Positions 34,756-43,509 are shown, numbered from the stretch's first letter. The stretch: 64,000 nucleotides of DNA from Salinarimonas ramus (GCF_014645695.1 NZ_BMMF01000011.1:156491-220490); one strand, 5' to 3'. Translations and numbers: made by a program. Notes: generated by a model not told the origin, from the letters alone.

Positions 34756-36552
34756 TCAGGCGACGCGCACGATGTCCGCGGTGTCCGTCGGCAGGAGCCG
34801 CGCGAGGTCGCTCGCGGGCAGCGCCGGGTGCCAGGCGTGCCCCTGCGCCGCGGAGAAGCCGATGGCCGAGAGGCGCGAGCCGAGCTCGCGGCTCTCGACG
34901 TTCTTGGCGACGAGCTCGACCCCGAGGCCGCTCGCGGCGTGGACGAGCGCCTCGACGACGATCCGCTCCGAGCTGCCGGGATCGAGGGCGCCAACGAACG
35001 CGGCGTCGACCTTGACGATGTCCACCGGGCAGAAGCGCAGCTGGGCCAGGGACGCGAAGGCGGCGCCGAAATCGTCGATGGCGATGCGCACGCCGTTCGC
35101 CCGAAGGCAGGCGAGTGCTGCGACGAGGTCCGGATCGGCCCGGGCGAAGACGTCCTCGGGGACCTCGACCGCAATCGCGCCGGGCGCGAGCCCCGCGCGC
35201 TCCAGCCCCGCGAGGAGCGTCGGTGCGAAATCGGCCGCGCGCGCCTCCTCCTCGGCGAGGTTGATCGAGATACGCCCGTGGCGCAGCCCGCCGCGCGCCC
35301 AGCGCGCGGCCTGGTCGAGCACGCGCTCCAGGACGAAGCGGCCGATGCGCCGGGAGAGATCGGCGTCCTCGAAGGCGGCGGCGAGGGAGCGGGCGGGAAG
35401 GAGGTCGCCCTCGGGCGTCGCGAGGCGCAGCAGCGCCTCGCTGCCGAGGACGGCGCCGGAGGGAAGCGAGACGAGCGGCTGGTAGTGGAGATCGAGCCGC
35501 CCCGCCGCGAGGGCGTCCGAGACGGCGCCGATCACCGCGATCCGCGCGTTCTCCACGCGCCGCATGGCGGGATCGTAGACGCGGTAGCAGCCGCGCCCGG
35601 TGCGCTTCGCCGCGTAGAGCGCGAGATCGGCGTCGGTGAAGAGCTCCGCCTCGCGCCCCATCGCGTCGGCGGCGCGCGCGATGCCGACGGAGGCGCCGAG
35701 CTTCAGCGCCGAGGCGCCGTGCGGGATCGGCCGCTCGGCATCCTCCACGATCCGTGCGGCGAGCGCCTCCACGTCGACGTCCGCGACGAGGATCGCGAAC
35801 TCGTCGCCGCCGATGCGTGCGACGAGGGCGTCCGCCCCACAGGCGTCCCGCAGCCGCTCCGCGACGGCGACGAGGCACAGATCGCCCGCGTGATGCCCGT
35901 AGGTGTCGTTCACCGCCTTGAAGCCGTCGAGGTCGACGAGGAGGAGGGCGAGGCCCTCGGTGCCCGACGTCAGGGCGTCTGCGAGGCGGGCATGGAAGAG
36001 GGCGCGATTGGCGAGACCGGTGAGCGGGTCGCACTCGGCGAGGAAGCGGGTGCGCTCGGCGAGCGTCTTCTCCTCGGTGATGTCCTGCTTCATGCCGAAG
36101 ATGCGCACGGCGCGCCCGTCCTCGCACTCGATGCTCGCGGTCACGCGCATCCAGCGGACGTTGCCGCGCTCGGTGCGGATCCTGGCGTCGAGGCTGAAGC
36201 CCGTGCGCGCGTCGATCGCGGCGGAGCGCACCGCCTCGAGCTCGCGCGCGGAGGCCGGGTCGTAGGCCGCGAGCGCGCGGGCGCGGTCCACCGGCTCGCC
36301 GCGGGGAATGTCGAAGATGTCGTAGACGCCGTCCGTCCAGGTGATGGCCTGGGTGGCGAGGTCGCACTCCCACACGCCGATCTTCGCGGCCTCGGAGGCG
36401 CGGGCGAAGACCTTGCGGCTGTGGGCGAGGGCGCGCCCCTGCACGGCGATGGTCTCCTCGGCGGCGTGGAGGGCCGCGAGCAGGGCATCGTGCGAGGTGG
36501 GGGCGTCCTCTTGGCGGGACATGTTCGTCGGGTCTGGCCTCTGGCCGGGCAT
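34756..36552 (-). CDS. PAS-GGDEF-EAL protein with a degenerate EAL domain
   Basis: A 598-residue cytosolic signalling protein. A PAS domain spans about 50-165 (IGVWECDLATQAITWTDGVY, VRWMRVTASIECEDG, FGMKQDITEEK). The GGDEF domain has an intact GGDEF (248-252) and DPLTGLANRALF, but no RxxD inhibitory site. In the EAL domain EAL is kept (372-374) and Asn431, Asp493, Asp494 and Lys514 line up with metal and substrate residues. However the AEGVE motif reads AKNVE: Lys550 replaces the conserved Glu. Loop 6 is DFGAAFASL, not DFGTGYSSL, and LEITE reads VEVPE. From known EAL structures this should weaken or abolish phosphodiesterase activity, leaving a diguanylate cyclase with a possible binding-only EAL domain. 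No signal or membrane segment. A short first ATG at 36552; a second at 36522. Confidence 0.9.
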   Translation of the reverse strand: MPGQRPDPTNMSRQEDAPTSHDALLAALHAAEETIAVQGRALAHSRKVFARASEAAKIGVWECDLATQAITWTDGVYDIFDIPRGEPVDRARALAAYDPASARELEAVRSAAIDARTGFSLDARIRTERGNVRWMRVTASIECEDGRAVRIFGMKQDITEEKTLAERTRFLAECDPLTGLANRALFHARLADALTSGTEGLALLLVDLDGFKAVNDTYGHHAGDLCLVAVAERLRDACGADALVARIGGDEFAILVADVDVEALAARIVEDAERPIPHGASALKLGASVGIARAADAMGREAELFTDADLALYAAKRTGRGCYRVYDPAMRRVENARIAVIGAVSDALAAGRLDLHYQPLVSLPSGAVLGSEALLRLATPEGDLLPARSLAAAFEDADLSRRIGRFVLERVLDQAARWARGGLRHGRISINLAEEEARAADFAPTLLAGLERAGLAPGAIAVEVPEDVFARADPDLVAALACLRANGVRIAIDDFGAAFASLAQLRFCPVDIVKVDAAFVGALDPGSSERIVVEALVHAASGLGVELVAKNVESRELGSRLSAIGFSAAQGHAWHPALPASDLARLLPTDTADIVRVA

Positions 36553-36655
36553 CGTTCGGGGGTCCGTTGCGACAGCGCGCCGAGCTTAGGCGTCATTCGG
36601 TTAACCGATCCTGAGCCCGAAGCCTTCCCTAGCGTTCGCGAAGGTCACGCTCGGC

Positions 36656-37357
36656 CTAGAGCACGTCCGAGCCGGACCCGCCGGTCGTCGCGTTGCCGCG
36701 ATGCAGCCGGCGGCGGGGCTCGCCGCCGCTTTCGCCGGTCGTCTCCTGCGTCTCGTCCGAGGCCCGCGGTGTCGATCGCGGTGCTGCGGTGCCGGGCGAC
36801 GTCTCCGGCTCCGGCGGCGACGCGTCGGGGCGCGGGACCGTGATCGTGGGAGCCGCGTCGCGCAGGACGCCGCCGTCGCGCGGGGGCGCGCCGCGCTCGG
36901 GCGTCGGCGCGGGGGAGGGACGCCGCACGCGGCGCTCGCGCCTCGGCTCGGGCGCGGGCGTCGCAGGCGGCTCGATCACCCGCGGCAACGCCGTCCCGGG
37001 AGGCGGCGGCGCGAGCCGCGCGGTCGGCGGCTCGGCACGGGGCGCGAGCCAGTCGAGGAGCGGCAGGCCGCCGCGGGGCTGCGCCCGGAAGGGGATGCGC
37101 ACGAGGTAGCGCCCGCTCGCCCAGCCGAGCCTCCCGCGATAGACGACGAAGCACCAGGTGCCCTGGCAGCCGCGCAGCTCGACCACCTCGCCCGGGGGCA
37201 TCACCGCGACCACCGGGCTGCCGACGCCGGGACCGGCGCGCAGGTTCAGCTGCGTCGTCGTCGCGACCGGCACCGCGTACGCGACGCCGGGCACGAGGAC
37301 GCTCGCCAGGAAGAGGGCGAACGCGGCCATCGTCAGCCGAAGTCTCGCGCGTGTCAT
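36656..37357 (-). CDS. secreted bacterial SH3-domain protein with Pro-rich tail
   Basis: A 233-residue exported protein. A signal peptide (LTMAAFALFLASVLVPGVAYA) is followed by one SH3_3 domain at about 28-90: TTTQLNLRAGPGVGSPVVAVMPPGEVVEL and WCFVVYRGRLGWASGRYL. From about residue 105 to the end the protein is a low-complexity tail rich in Pro, Ala, Arg and Glu, probably unfolded. Bacterial SH3 domains often bind peptidoglycan; here that is inference. The gene lies between two c-di-GMP proteins on the same strand but with gaps of 103 and 125 bp, so a shared operon is uncertain. Confidence 0.85.
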   Translation of the reverse strand: MTRARLRLTMAAFALFLASVLVPGVAYAVPVATTTQLNLRAGPGVGSPVVAVMPPGEVVELRGCQGTWCFVVYRGRLGWASGRYLVRIPFRAQPRGGLPLLDWLAPRAEPPTARLAPPPPGTALPRVIEPPATPAPEPRRERRVRRPSPAPTPERGAPPRDGGVLRDAAPTITVPRPDASPPEPETSPGTAAPRSTPRASDETQETTGESGGEPRRRLHRGNATTGGSGSDVL

Positions 37358-37482
37358 GGTTCGCCCCTCTCTCGTTTGCGCCGGCCTGCACGATCATGCG
37401 GTCACACGATCCTACGAGAGCGGAAAGGCGCCGATATGGCGAGGGTTCCAAGCGCGCCGCGCGAGCGCGATCGTCTTCCGGG

Positions 37483-40263
37483 TCACGCGGCTTTCGAGCG
37501 GTCTCTGCGGAGGCGCTGGGCGATGACGTCCGCGGGGCCGGGGCGGCCGAGAAGGAAGCCCTGCGCCTCGCCGCAGCCGACGTCGCGCACGAGGCGCAAT
37601 TGCTCCTCCGTCTCCACGCCCTCGGCGGTGATCGTCATGCCGAGCCGGTCGCCCAGCCCGACGATGGCGCGCACGATGGCGTCCGTCTCCGGGCGGGTGA
37701 TCTTCTTCACGAAGGAGCCGTCGATCTTCAGCTTGTCGAAGGGGAAGCGCTCCAGATAGCTCAGCGAGGAATAGCCCGTGCCGAAATCGTCCATGGCGAG
37801 GCGCACGCCGAGCCGGCGCAGGCCGTGCAGGAGATCGAGCACGGCGGGCCCGTCCATGAGCGCGCTCTCGGTGATCTCGAGCTCCAGCCGGTCGGCCGGA
37901 AGGCCCGTGCGCGAAAGCGCGGCGACGACGCTCGCGTGGAGGTCGCCGCGGGCGAATTGCATGGCGGAGACGTTGACGGCGACCCGCACCGGCGTCTCCC
38001 AGGAGGCGGCGTCGCGGCAGGCGGCGTCGAGCACGTACTCCCCGAGCGCGGCGATGAGCCCGGTCTCCTCCGCGAGCGGGATGAAGCGCGCGGGCGAGAT
38101 GGGGCCCAGACGCGGATGCGTCCAGCGGCACAGAGCCTCCACGGCGGTCACCGCGCCGGTCTCGATGTCGACGATGGGCTGGTAGGCCAGCGCGATCTCG
38201 CCGCGCGCGAGCGCGTGCCGCAGCTCGATCTCCAGCATCTGCCGCTCGAGATGCGCCGCATCCATCTCCGGCGAGAAGGCGCGCCAGGTGTTGCGCCCGT
38301 CCGCCTTCGCCCGGTAGAGCGCGAGATCCGCGGCCTTGAGCAGGTCGTCGATCTCCGCGCCGTCCTGCGGGCCGCGGGCGATGCCGATGCTCACCCCGAT
38401 GGCGATCGTCTGGTCGGCGATGAGGAAGGGCTCGGCGAGCGCGGCGACGATGCGGCGCGCGAGCGCCTCCGCGCCGGAGCCCTCGGCGCCGTCCGGGCAG
38501 ACGAGGACGAACTCGTCCCCGCCGATCCGCGCGACGTGGTCCTCCCGCCGCACCACCTGGCGCAGGCGCTCGGCCACCTGGCACAAGAGCACGTCGCCGG
38601 CGTGATGGCCCATCGTGTCGTTGACGATCTTGAACCGGTCGAGATCGAGGCACAGGACGGAGAACGGCCGGTCGTGCCGCGTCGCCTCCGCGAGGCGCTC
38701 GTCGAGGCGCTCGCGCAGGCTCGTGCGGTTGGGCAGGCCCGTCAGCGCGTCGTGGCGGGCCATCCGCGCGAGCTCGGCCTCGGCCGTCTTGCGCGCCGTG
38801 ATGTCGGTGAACGTGCGCACGGCGCCGCCCTCGGGGCGCGGCACGGTGCGGATCTCGAGCACGGTGCCGTTAGGGCGCGTGCGCTCGTAGAGGCGCGCCT
38901 TGAAGGCGCCCCCGCCGTAGAGCTCCTTGACTCGCTCGGCGTCCTCGGCCCGACGGAATTCGTCGTTCTCCAGCTGGTAGGCGTGCAGCTCCGCGACCGT
39001 CGGATTGCGGGCGACGAGGTCCTCGGGCAGGTCGAGGAGATCGACGGCGCGCCTGTTGCAGACGGAGACGCGACCGTCCTCGTCGACCATGACGAGGCCC
39101 TGGTCCATGTGGTCGAGGGTGGTCTGGAGGAGCGCCGTCTGCTCGGTGAGCTCGCGCGTGCGCGCCTCGACGCGCGCCTCGAGCTCGTCCTTCGCCTCGC
39201 GCAGTCGCTCGCTGCGATGGGCGAGATGGGTCGAGGCGCGCGCCATGACTGCGGCGATCGTGTGCGCCTCCGCGACATGGATCGCCGGCGCCTCCAGCGG
39301 CTGGCCCATGCCGAGCCGCTTCGCCATGTCGGTGAGGCGCGCGAAATTCGAGGCGATGTCCTGGCATATGGGGAACGCGACCGCCGTGGTGACGGCTAGC
39401 ACCAGCGCGCCGAGCCCGAGCAGGCGCAGCCGCGAGGCCGCGAGCGGGGCGAGAAGCACGTCCTCAGAGATGCCGACGCCCGCGGTCCAGCCCGTGACGT
39501 CCGAGCGCTCGTAGGCGCCGAAGACGGGCACGCCGAGGAAGTTCGCGCCACGCCAGGAGCCGGCCTTCTCCGTCAGCTCGTCGAAGCCCGGCAGCCGCCG
39601 CCCGGCGAAGACGGCGTTCTCCTCGCTGCGGGCGAGCACGATCCCGTTCGCATCCGAGATCGACCCCCAATGCGGCGCGCCGACGCCCGTCTCGCGGATG
39701 ACCGCGAGGAGGCGCTCGATGGGGATCTCCAGGCTCAGTACGCGACGCGTCACGTCTCCCGCACGCGCCGGGACCGCGATGGACACCATCCGCTCGCCCG
39801 TCTGCGGCGAGACGAAGAGCCCGGACACGGAGGGCGCGCCGGTGCGCACGACGGTCTCCACCGTCGCGCCGCCGTCCTCGTTGGCGAGGAGCGTGCCCCA
39901 GGGCACGCGCGTGTAGATCAGCCGCTCGCCGTTCGCCTCGGCGAGCGCCACGTGCCCGCCGAGCTCGCGGCCGGCGACGAGGGCCTCGGCGTAGAAGGGG
40001 GAGAGGTCGGAAGACCAGAGCGAGCGCGACGCGGCGAGGATGCGCAGGCCCGCGACCGTCTCGGCCACGAGATCGTCCGTCGCGCGCCGGATCTCGCTCG
40101 CCGCGTCGAGCACGCCGCGCTCCACCTCCGCCCGCTCGCGATCGGCGAGCTTGTGCGACAGCACGCCCGCGAACACGAGGAGCGGCGCCGAGAGCGCGAT
40201 GCTGAGCGCGATGAGGTAGGCCGTGAAGGTGGGCCTGCCGCGGCGTACGAAACGTCGGAACAC
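37483..40263 (-). CDS. membrane-bound Cache-PAS-GGDEF-EAL c-di-GMP protein
   Basis: A 926-residue sensor. Membrane helices at about 13-33 and 285-305 enclose a periplasmic Cache-like domain of about 250 residues (segments GRELGGHVALAEANGERL and HWGSISDANGIVL are in it). After the second helix comes a HAMP-like and coiled segment, a PAS domain (LDHMDQGLVMVDEDGRVSVC), GGDEF (581-585) with an RxxD inhibitory site (RRED) five residues before it, and a fully canonical EAL domain (EAL at 709-711, NVSAMQF, LEITES, DDFGTGYSSL, KIDGSF, AEGVET). Both synthesis and breakdown of c-di-GMP are possible. It closely resembles the partial protein at the left edge. A ligand in the periplasm is likely to set activity. 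Confidence 0.93.
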   Translation of the reverse strand: MFRRFVRRGRPTFTAYLIALSIALSAPLLVFAGVLSHKLADRERAEVERGVLDAASEIRRATDDLVAETVAGLRILAASRSLWSSDLSPFYAEALVAGRELGGHVALAEANGERLIYTRVPWGTLLANEDGGATVETVVRTGAPSVSGLFVSPQTGERMVSIAVPARAGDVTRRVLSLEIPIERLLAVIRETGVGAPHWGSISDANGIVLARSEENAVFAGRRLPGFDELTEKAGSWRGANFLGVPVFGAYERSDVTGWTAGVGISEDVLLAPLAASRLRLLGLGALVLAVTTAVAFPICQDIASNFARLTDMAKRLGMGQPLEAPAIHVAEAHTIAAVMARASTHLAHRSERLREAKDELEARVEARTRELTEQTALLQTTLDHMDQGLVMVDEDGRVSVCNRRAVDLLDLPEDLVARNPTVAELHAYQLENDEFRRAEDAERVKELYGGGAFKARLYERTRPNGTVLEIRTVPRPEGGAVRTFTDITARKTAEAELARMARHDALTGLPNRTSLRERLDERLAEATRHDRPFSVLCLDLDRFKIVNDTMGHHAGDVLLCQVAERLRQVVRREDHVARIGGDEFVLVCPDGAEGSGAEALARRIVAALAEPFLIADQTIAIGVSIGIARGPQDGAEIDDLLKAADLALYRAKADGRNTWRAFSPEMDAAHLERQMLEIELRHALARGEIALAYQPIVDIETGAVTAVEALCRWTHPRLGPISPARFIPLAEETGLIAALGEYVLDAACRDAASWETPVRVAVNVSAMQFARGDLHASVVAALSRTGLPADRLELEITESALMDGPAVLDLLHGLRRLGVRLAMDDFGTGYSSLSYLERFPFDKLKIDGSFVKKITRPETDAIVRAIVGLGDRLGMTITAEGVETEEQLRLVRDVGCGEAQGFLLGRPGPADVIAQRLRRDRSKAA

Positions 40264-40421
40264 GAAACTCCTCCCGTTTTCACGGGATGGAAGCGTGAGT
40301 TCGCTAACGAACCGATAGCTTCACGCCGACCGCAGGCGTGCGAGGGCGGTCGCGAGACGTTTCGTCGGCGAATGGTTACGAGGGTGCGAAGACGCCTCGC
40401 CCGAGCCGAGGATCGCGACGA

Positions 40422-40448
40422 TGTCGGGCGAGCCCCGGTTGCCGCGTC
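40422..40448 (+). promoter_or_regulatory. ECF-type promoter upstream of the DUF1428 gene
   Basis: TGTCGG (40422-40427), a 17-bp spacer, CGTC (40445-40448), followed by CTCGG. The start codon is 27 bp further on. The identical arrangement TGTCGG-N17-CGTCCTCGG recurs upstream of the sigma factor gene at 41311. CGTC is a typical ECF -10 core, and ECF42 sigma factors, as far as I recall, use a TGTCGA-like -35. This is the likely target of the ECF42 sigma factor encoded nearby. Confidence 0.6.
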
Positions 40449-40474
40449 CTCGGCGCGGACAAGGAGAACGAGCC

Positions 40475-40828
40475 ATGGCCTACGTCGACGGTTTCATCAT
40501 CGCGGTCCCCAAGGACCGCCTCACGGATTACGAAGCGCTCGCGCGGGTCGCGGGCGAGATCTGGAAGGAATACGGCGCGCTCGCCTACGTCGAGGCGCTC
40601 GCCGACGACGTCGCCTACGGGGAGCTGACCTCGTTCCCGCGCGCCGTGATGGCGACCGAGGAGGAGATCGTCGTCTTCTCCTGGATCGTCTACCCCTCGC
40701 GGGCGGCACGCGACGAGATCCTGCAGAAGGTCATGGCGGACCCCCGCCTCAAGCCCGGCATGGAGGCGCCGCCCTTCGACACGAAGCGGATGATCTGGGG
40801 CGGCTTCACGCCCTTCGTCGAGATGTGA
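40475..40828 (+). CDS. DUF1428 family protein
   Basis: A 117-residue cytosolic protein of the DUF1428 family, small ferredoxin-like alpha/beta proteins of the dimeric alpha-beta barrel type. Recognisable segments are YVDGFIIAVPKDRLTDYEALA at the start, IWKEYGALAYVEALADDV, and RMIWGGFTPFVEM at the end, with FSWIVYPSRAARDEI between. Biochemical role unknown. AAGGAGAACG precedes the ATG at 40475. It begins a co-directional set of three (DUF1428, VOC, ECF sigma factor), and a matching ECF promoter is visible upstream. Small proteins of this kind (DGPF/YCII, DUF1428, PhnB-like) often accompany ECF42 sigma factors. Confidence 0.9.
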   Translation: MAYVDGFIIAVPKDRLTDYEALARVAGEIWKEYGALAYVEALADDVAYGELTSFPRAVMATEEEIVVFSWIVYPSRAARDEILQKVMADPRLKPGMEAPPFDTKRMIWGGFTPFVEM

Positions 40829-40844
40829 GCGCGGGGAGGCGAGC

Positions 40845-41261
40845 ATGCGCATTTCGGCCAACATCAGCTTCGACGGGCGCGCCCGCGAGGCTTTTGCCTT
40901 CTATCGCGAGCTTTTGGGCGGCGAGCTCGTGATGCTCCCCTTCGCCGACCTTCCCGGCATGGGCGAGATCCCCGCGAACGCGAAGGACCACCTCGCCCAC
41001 GTGCAGCTGCGGGTCGGCGACCAGGTGCTCATGGGCGGCGACATGCATTGGTCCATGCCCTACGAGACACCGCGCAGCGCCTGGATCACGCTCGAGGTGG
41101 AAAGCGTCGCCGAGGCGAAGCGCCTGTTCGCGGCGCTCGCGGAGGGCGGCGAGGTCGGCATGCCGATGGCGGCGACGTCCTGGTCGCCCGCCTTCGGCAT
41201 GACGAAGGACCGCTTCGGCGCACCGTGGATCGTCATCGCCGACGCGAAGGACGCGACGTGA
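40845..41261 (+). CDS. VOC-family protein, PhnB-like
   Basis: A 138-residue protein of the vicinal oxygen chelate fold, PhnB/3-demethylubiquinone-type subgroup. Seen: NISFDGRAREAFAFYRELLGGELVML, HVQLRVGDQVLMGGDM, and the C-terminal FGMTKDRFGAPWIVIAD. Such proteins are often annotated glyoxalase-like, but metal and substrate are unknown for most. It starts 16 bp after DUF1428 and is likely co-transcribed with it. In ECF42 contexts these proteins are thought to be controlled by, or act with, the sigma factor. Confidence 0.9.
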   Translation: MRISANISFDGRAREAFAFYRELLGGELVMLPFADLPGMGEIPANAKDHLAHVQLRVGDQVLMGGDMHWSMPYETPRSAWITLEVESVAEAKRLFAALAEGGEVGMPMAATSWSPAFGMTKDRFGAPWIVIADAKDAT

Positions 41262-41310
41262 GGACGTCACCTGCGGCTGGCGGTCGCAGCCCGAACGGAG
41301 CATGATCGCG

Positions 41311-41337
41311 TGTCGGGACGCGCCGTGCTCGTGCGTC
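41311..41337 (+). promoter_or_regulatory. ECF-type promoter upstream of the ECF42 sigma gene
   Basis: TGTCGG (41311-41316), 17-bp spacer, CGTC (41334-41337), followed by CTCGG. This repeats exactly the motif at 40422. The sigma factor ATG (41370) is 33 bp downstream. Because the promoter core overlaps a possible upstream GTG start (41310), it also argues against that longer protein. Autoregulation by the sigma factor is inferred. Confidence 0.6.
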
Positions 41338-41369
41338 CTCGGTCGCCTGTCCCCCGCGGAGCGCCCCCG

Positions 41370-42620
41370 ATGCCCGAGACGAGCGCGATCGCCGATGCGT
41401 TGACGACGGCGCGGCCGCGCGCGCTGGCGGCGCTGCTGCGCCGGTTCCGGGACCTCGACGCCGCGCAGGACGCCTTCCAGGAGGCCTGCCTGCGCGCGCT
41501 CGCCACCTGGCCCGAGCGCGGCATGCCGGCGGACCCGCTCGCCTGGCTCGTTCTCGTGGGGCGCAACGCCGGCACCGATCGCGTGCGGCGCCGGTCGCGC
41601 GACGTGCCGCTGCCGCCGGAGGACGCGCTCTCCGACGTCTCCGACGCCGAAGCGCCGCTCGTCGAGCGGCTCGACGATGCCGGCTGCGGCGACGACGTGC
41701 TGCGGCTCCTCTTCGTCTGCTGCCGTCCCGAGCTGCCGCCGCCGCATCAGATCGCGCTCGCGCTCAAGATCGTCTGCGGGCTCGGCGTCGCGGAGATCGC
41801 CCGCGCCTTCCTCGTCTCCGAGAGCGCGATGGAGCAGCGCATCACGCGCGCCAAGCGCGCCATCGCCAAGGCCGGCATCTGCTTCGAGGTGCCCAGCGCC
41901 GAGGAGCGCGAGGCGCGGCTCTCGGCGGTGGCGGCGGCGCTCTACCTGCTCTTCAACGAGGGGCATTGCGGTCGCGGCCCCGGCGACCCGCGCGTGACCC
42001 TGGCCGCGGAAGCGATCCGGCTCGCCCGGCTCCTCGCGGCGCTCTTCCCCGGAACGCCGGAGCTCGACGGCCTGCTCGCCCTGATGCTGCTCCACCACGC
42101 CCGCGCCGGCGCCCGCACGGACGCGGATGGGGCGATCGTCCCGATCGAGGCGCAGGAGAGACGCCGATGGGACGAGGCAGTCGTCGCCGAAGGGCTCGCG
42201 CTCCTCGCGCGGGCGCAGGCCGCCGGCCCGCCGGGACCCTACGTCCTCCAGGCCGCCATCGCCGCCGAGCATGTCCCAGCGCGAGACGGAGGCGGCTGCG
42301 ACTGGCGGCGCATCGCGCTCCTCTACGCCATGCTCGAGCGCGTCCAGCCGACGCCGGTCGTGCGCCTCTCTCGCGCGGTCGCGGTGGCGAAGACCTTCGG
42401 ACCGCAGGCGGGGCTCGCCCTCGTCGAGGGGCTGGCCGGCGCGCTCGACGGCTACCTGCCCTTCCACGACGTCCACGGCGCGCTGCTCGCGCAGCTCGGC
42501 CGCGTCGAGGAGGCGCACGGCGCCGTCGCCCGCGCGCTGGCGCTCGCCACCGACGAGGCGCAGGCGGCGCGTCTGCAGCGGACGCTGGCCGATCTGAGAG
42601 GGGCGCGCACGACGCGCTGA
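41370..42620 (+). CDS. ECF42-type RNA polymerase sigma factor with C-terminal domain (DUF6596)
   Basis: A 416-residue sigma factor. Region 2 at the start: LAALLRRFRDLDAAQDAFQEACLRALATWPERG and WLVLVGRNAGTDRVRRRSRD. Region 4: ALALKIVCGLGVAEIARAFLVSESAMEQRITRAKRAI. It then has about 240 further residues (LSAVAAALYLLFNEGHCG, LALMLLHHARAGAR, LLYAMLERVQPTPVVRLSRAVAVAK, GYLPFHDVHGALLAQLGR), the conserved C-terminal TPR-like part of the ECF42 group. No anti-sigma gene is adjacent, as usual in this group; the C-terminal domain is thought to control activity. The ATG at 41370 is chosen because a 5' GTG at 41310 sits inside the promoter motif. Family length is about 410-420. Confidence 0.93.
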   Translation: MPETSAIADALTTARPRALAALLRRFRDLDAAQDAFQEACLRALATWPERGMPADPLAWLVLVGRNAGTDRVRRRSRDVPLPPEDALSDVSDAEAPLVERLDDAGCGDDVLRLLFVCCRPELPPPHQIALALKIVCGLGVAEIARAFLVSESAMEQRITRAKRAIAKAGICFEVPSAEEREARLSAVAAALYLLFNEGHCGRGPGDPRVTLAAEAIRLARLLAALFPGTPELDGLLALMLLHHARAGARTDADGAIVPIEAQERRRWDEAVVAEGLALLARAQAAGPPGPYVLQAAIAAEHVPARDGGGCDWRRIALLYAMLERVQPTPVVRLSRAVAVAKTFGPQAGLALVEGLAGALDGYLPFHDVHGALLAQLGRVEEAHGAVARALALATDEAQAARLQRTLADLRGARTTR

Positions 42621-42651
42621 TGCCGTCTGTTGCAGCTGCCGTAACGCGTCC

Positions 42652-42683
42652 GCGCGGGCGATCCCTCTGCTCGGCGCCCGCGC
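42652..42683. terminator. bidirectional terminator between sigma factor and SGNH gene
   Basis: A perfect 9-bp stem GCGCGGGCG (42652-42660) and CGCCCGCGC (42675-42683) with a 14-nt loop, in the 67-bp gap between converging genes. No T-run. Confidence 0.5.
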
Positions 42684-42687
42684 TCGC

Positions 42688-43509
42688 TCACTCCGCGAAG
42701 GCGGTCCGCCCATCGGCGCCGACGAGCGCGTCCGCGATCAGGTCGGCGAGGCAGGCATAGCCGGCGTCGCCCATGTGGAAGCGATCTCCCGAGAGCATGG
42801 AGGCGAGATGCGCCTCCGAGCGGTCCGCCCAGGCGCGCATGACGTCGTAGCGGCGAAGCACCGCGACGCCGCGGGCCTCAGCCAGATCGCCGACGAGCCG
42901 CACCGTGCGCTCGTAGGCGACCCTGTCCGGGATGCCGGGGAAGTATTGCGGGTCGACGACGAGGAGCGGGACGCGACCGTCGCGGGCGAGCGCGACGCCC
43001 CGCTCCAGCCGCGCCGCGAACTCGTCCGGCGCGACGCCGCGCAAAGCATCGTTCGTCCCCACCTGCCAGATGGCGAGATCGAAGCGCTCCTGCGCTAGGA
43101 GGCGCGCGAAACGGTCGAGCGTGGCGTCCGCGGTCTCGCCGGGGATGCCGGCATTGACGACGACGACGTCTTCGCGCGCGATGCGGGCGCGCAGCAGCGC
43201 CTCGAGCCGTGCGGGATAGGTGAGGCTCGGCGCGCTCGCGCCGGTGCCGAAAGTGGATGAGGAGCCGATCGCCAGCACCCGGAAACCGCCCGCCGCCGGG
43301 AGACGGGGCAGGGTGTCGGCCCGGGTGACGGCGGTGACCTCGGCGCAGGACGACGCCAGCGCGGGCGTCGTCCACGGGGCGAGGGGCGCGATCAGGGTCG
43401 CCGCGAGCGCGAGGATCGCGAGGGGACCGGCACCGGTGCGGGCACGAGAGGCGCCGCGCGAGGGGCGGCCTTCGGCGGCGCCGGCGCGGAAGAGACGGGA
43501 GAGGACCAT
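42688..43509 (-). CDS. secreted SGNH-hydrolase/lipase-esterase
   Basis: A 273-residue exported hydrolase. A long basic start is followed by the signal helix LAILALAATLIAPLAPW, cleaved near TPALAS. SGNH blocks: block I VLAIGSSSTFGTG (the expected GDS serine motif reads GSS), block II NAGIPGETADAT, block III WQVGTNDALRG, and block V FHMGDAGY with the His. Block I is thus a variant: Ser is present in place of the usual GDS, and the catalytic Ser is probably in SSSTFG. Such enzymes deacylate sugars, lipids or thioesters. The ATG at 43509 lies within the end of the OpgC gene (118-bp overlap) and lacks a clear ribosome site; no better start is visible. Confidence 0.85.
   Translation of the reverse strand: MVLSRLFRAGAAEGRPSRGASRARTGAGPLAILALAATLIAPLAPWTTPALASSCAEVTAVTRADTLPRLPAAGGFRVLAIGSSSTFGTGASAPSLTYPARLEALLRARIAREDVVVVNAGIPGETADATLDRFARLLAQERFDLAIWQVGTNDALRGVAPDEFAARLERGVALARDGRVPLLVVDPQYFPGIPDRVAYERTVRLVGDLAEARGVAVLRRYDVMRAWADRSEAHLASMLSGDRFHMGDAGYACLADLIADALVGADGRTAFAE

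Noticed and set aside
41310..41369. Longer ECF sigma factor starting at GTG 41310
   Set aside because: The GTG overlaps the TGTCGG promoter element; the ATG at 41370 gives the family length.
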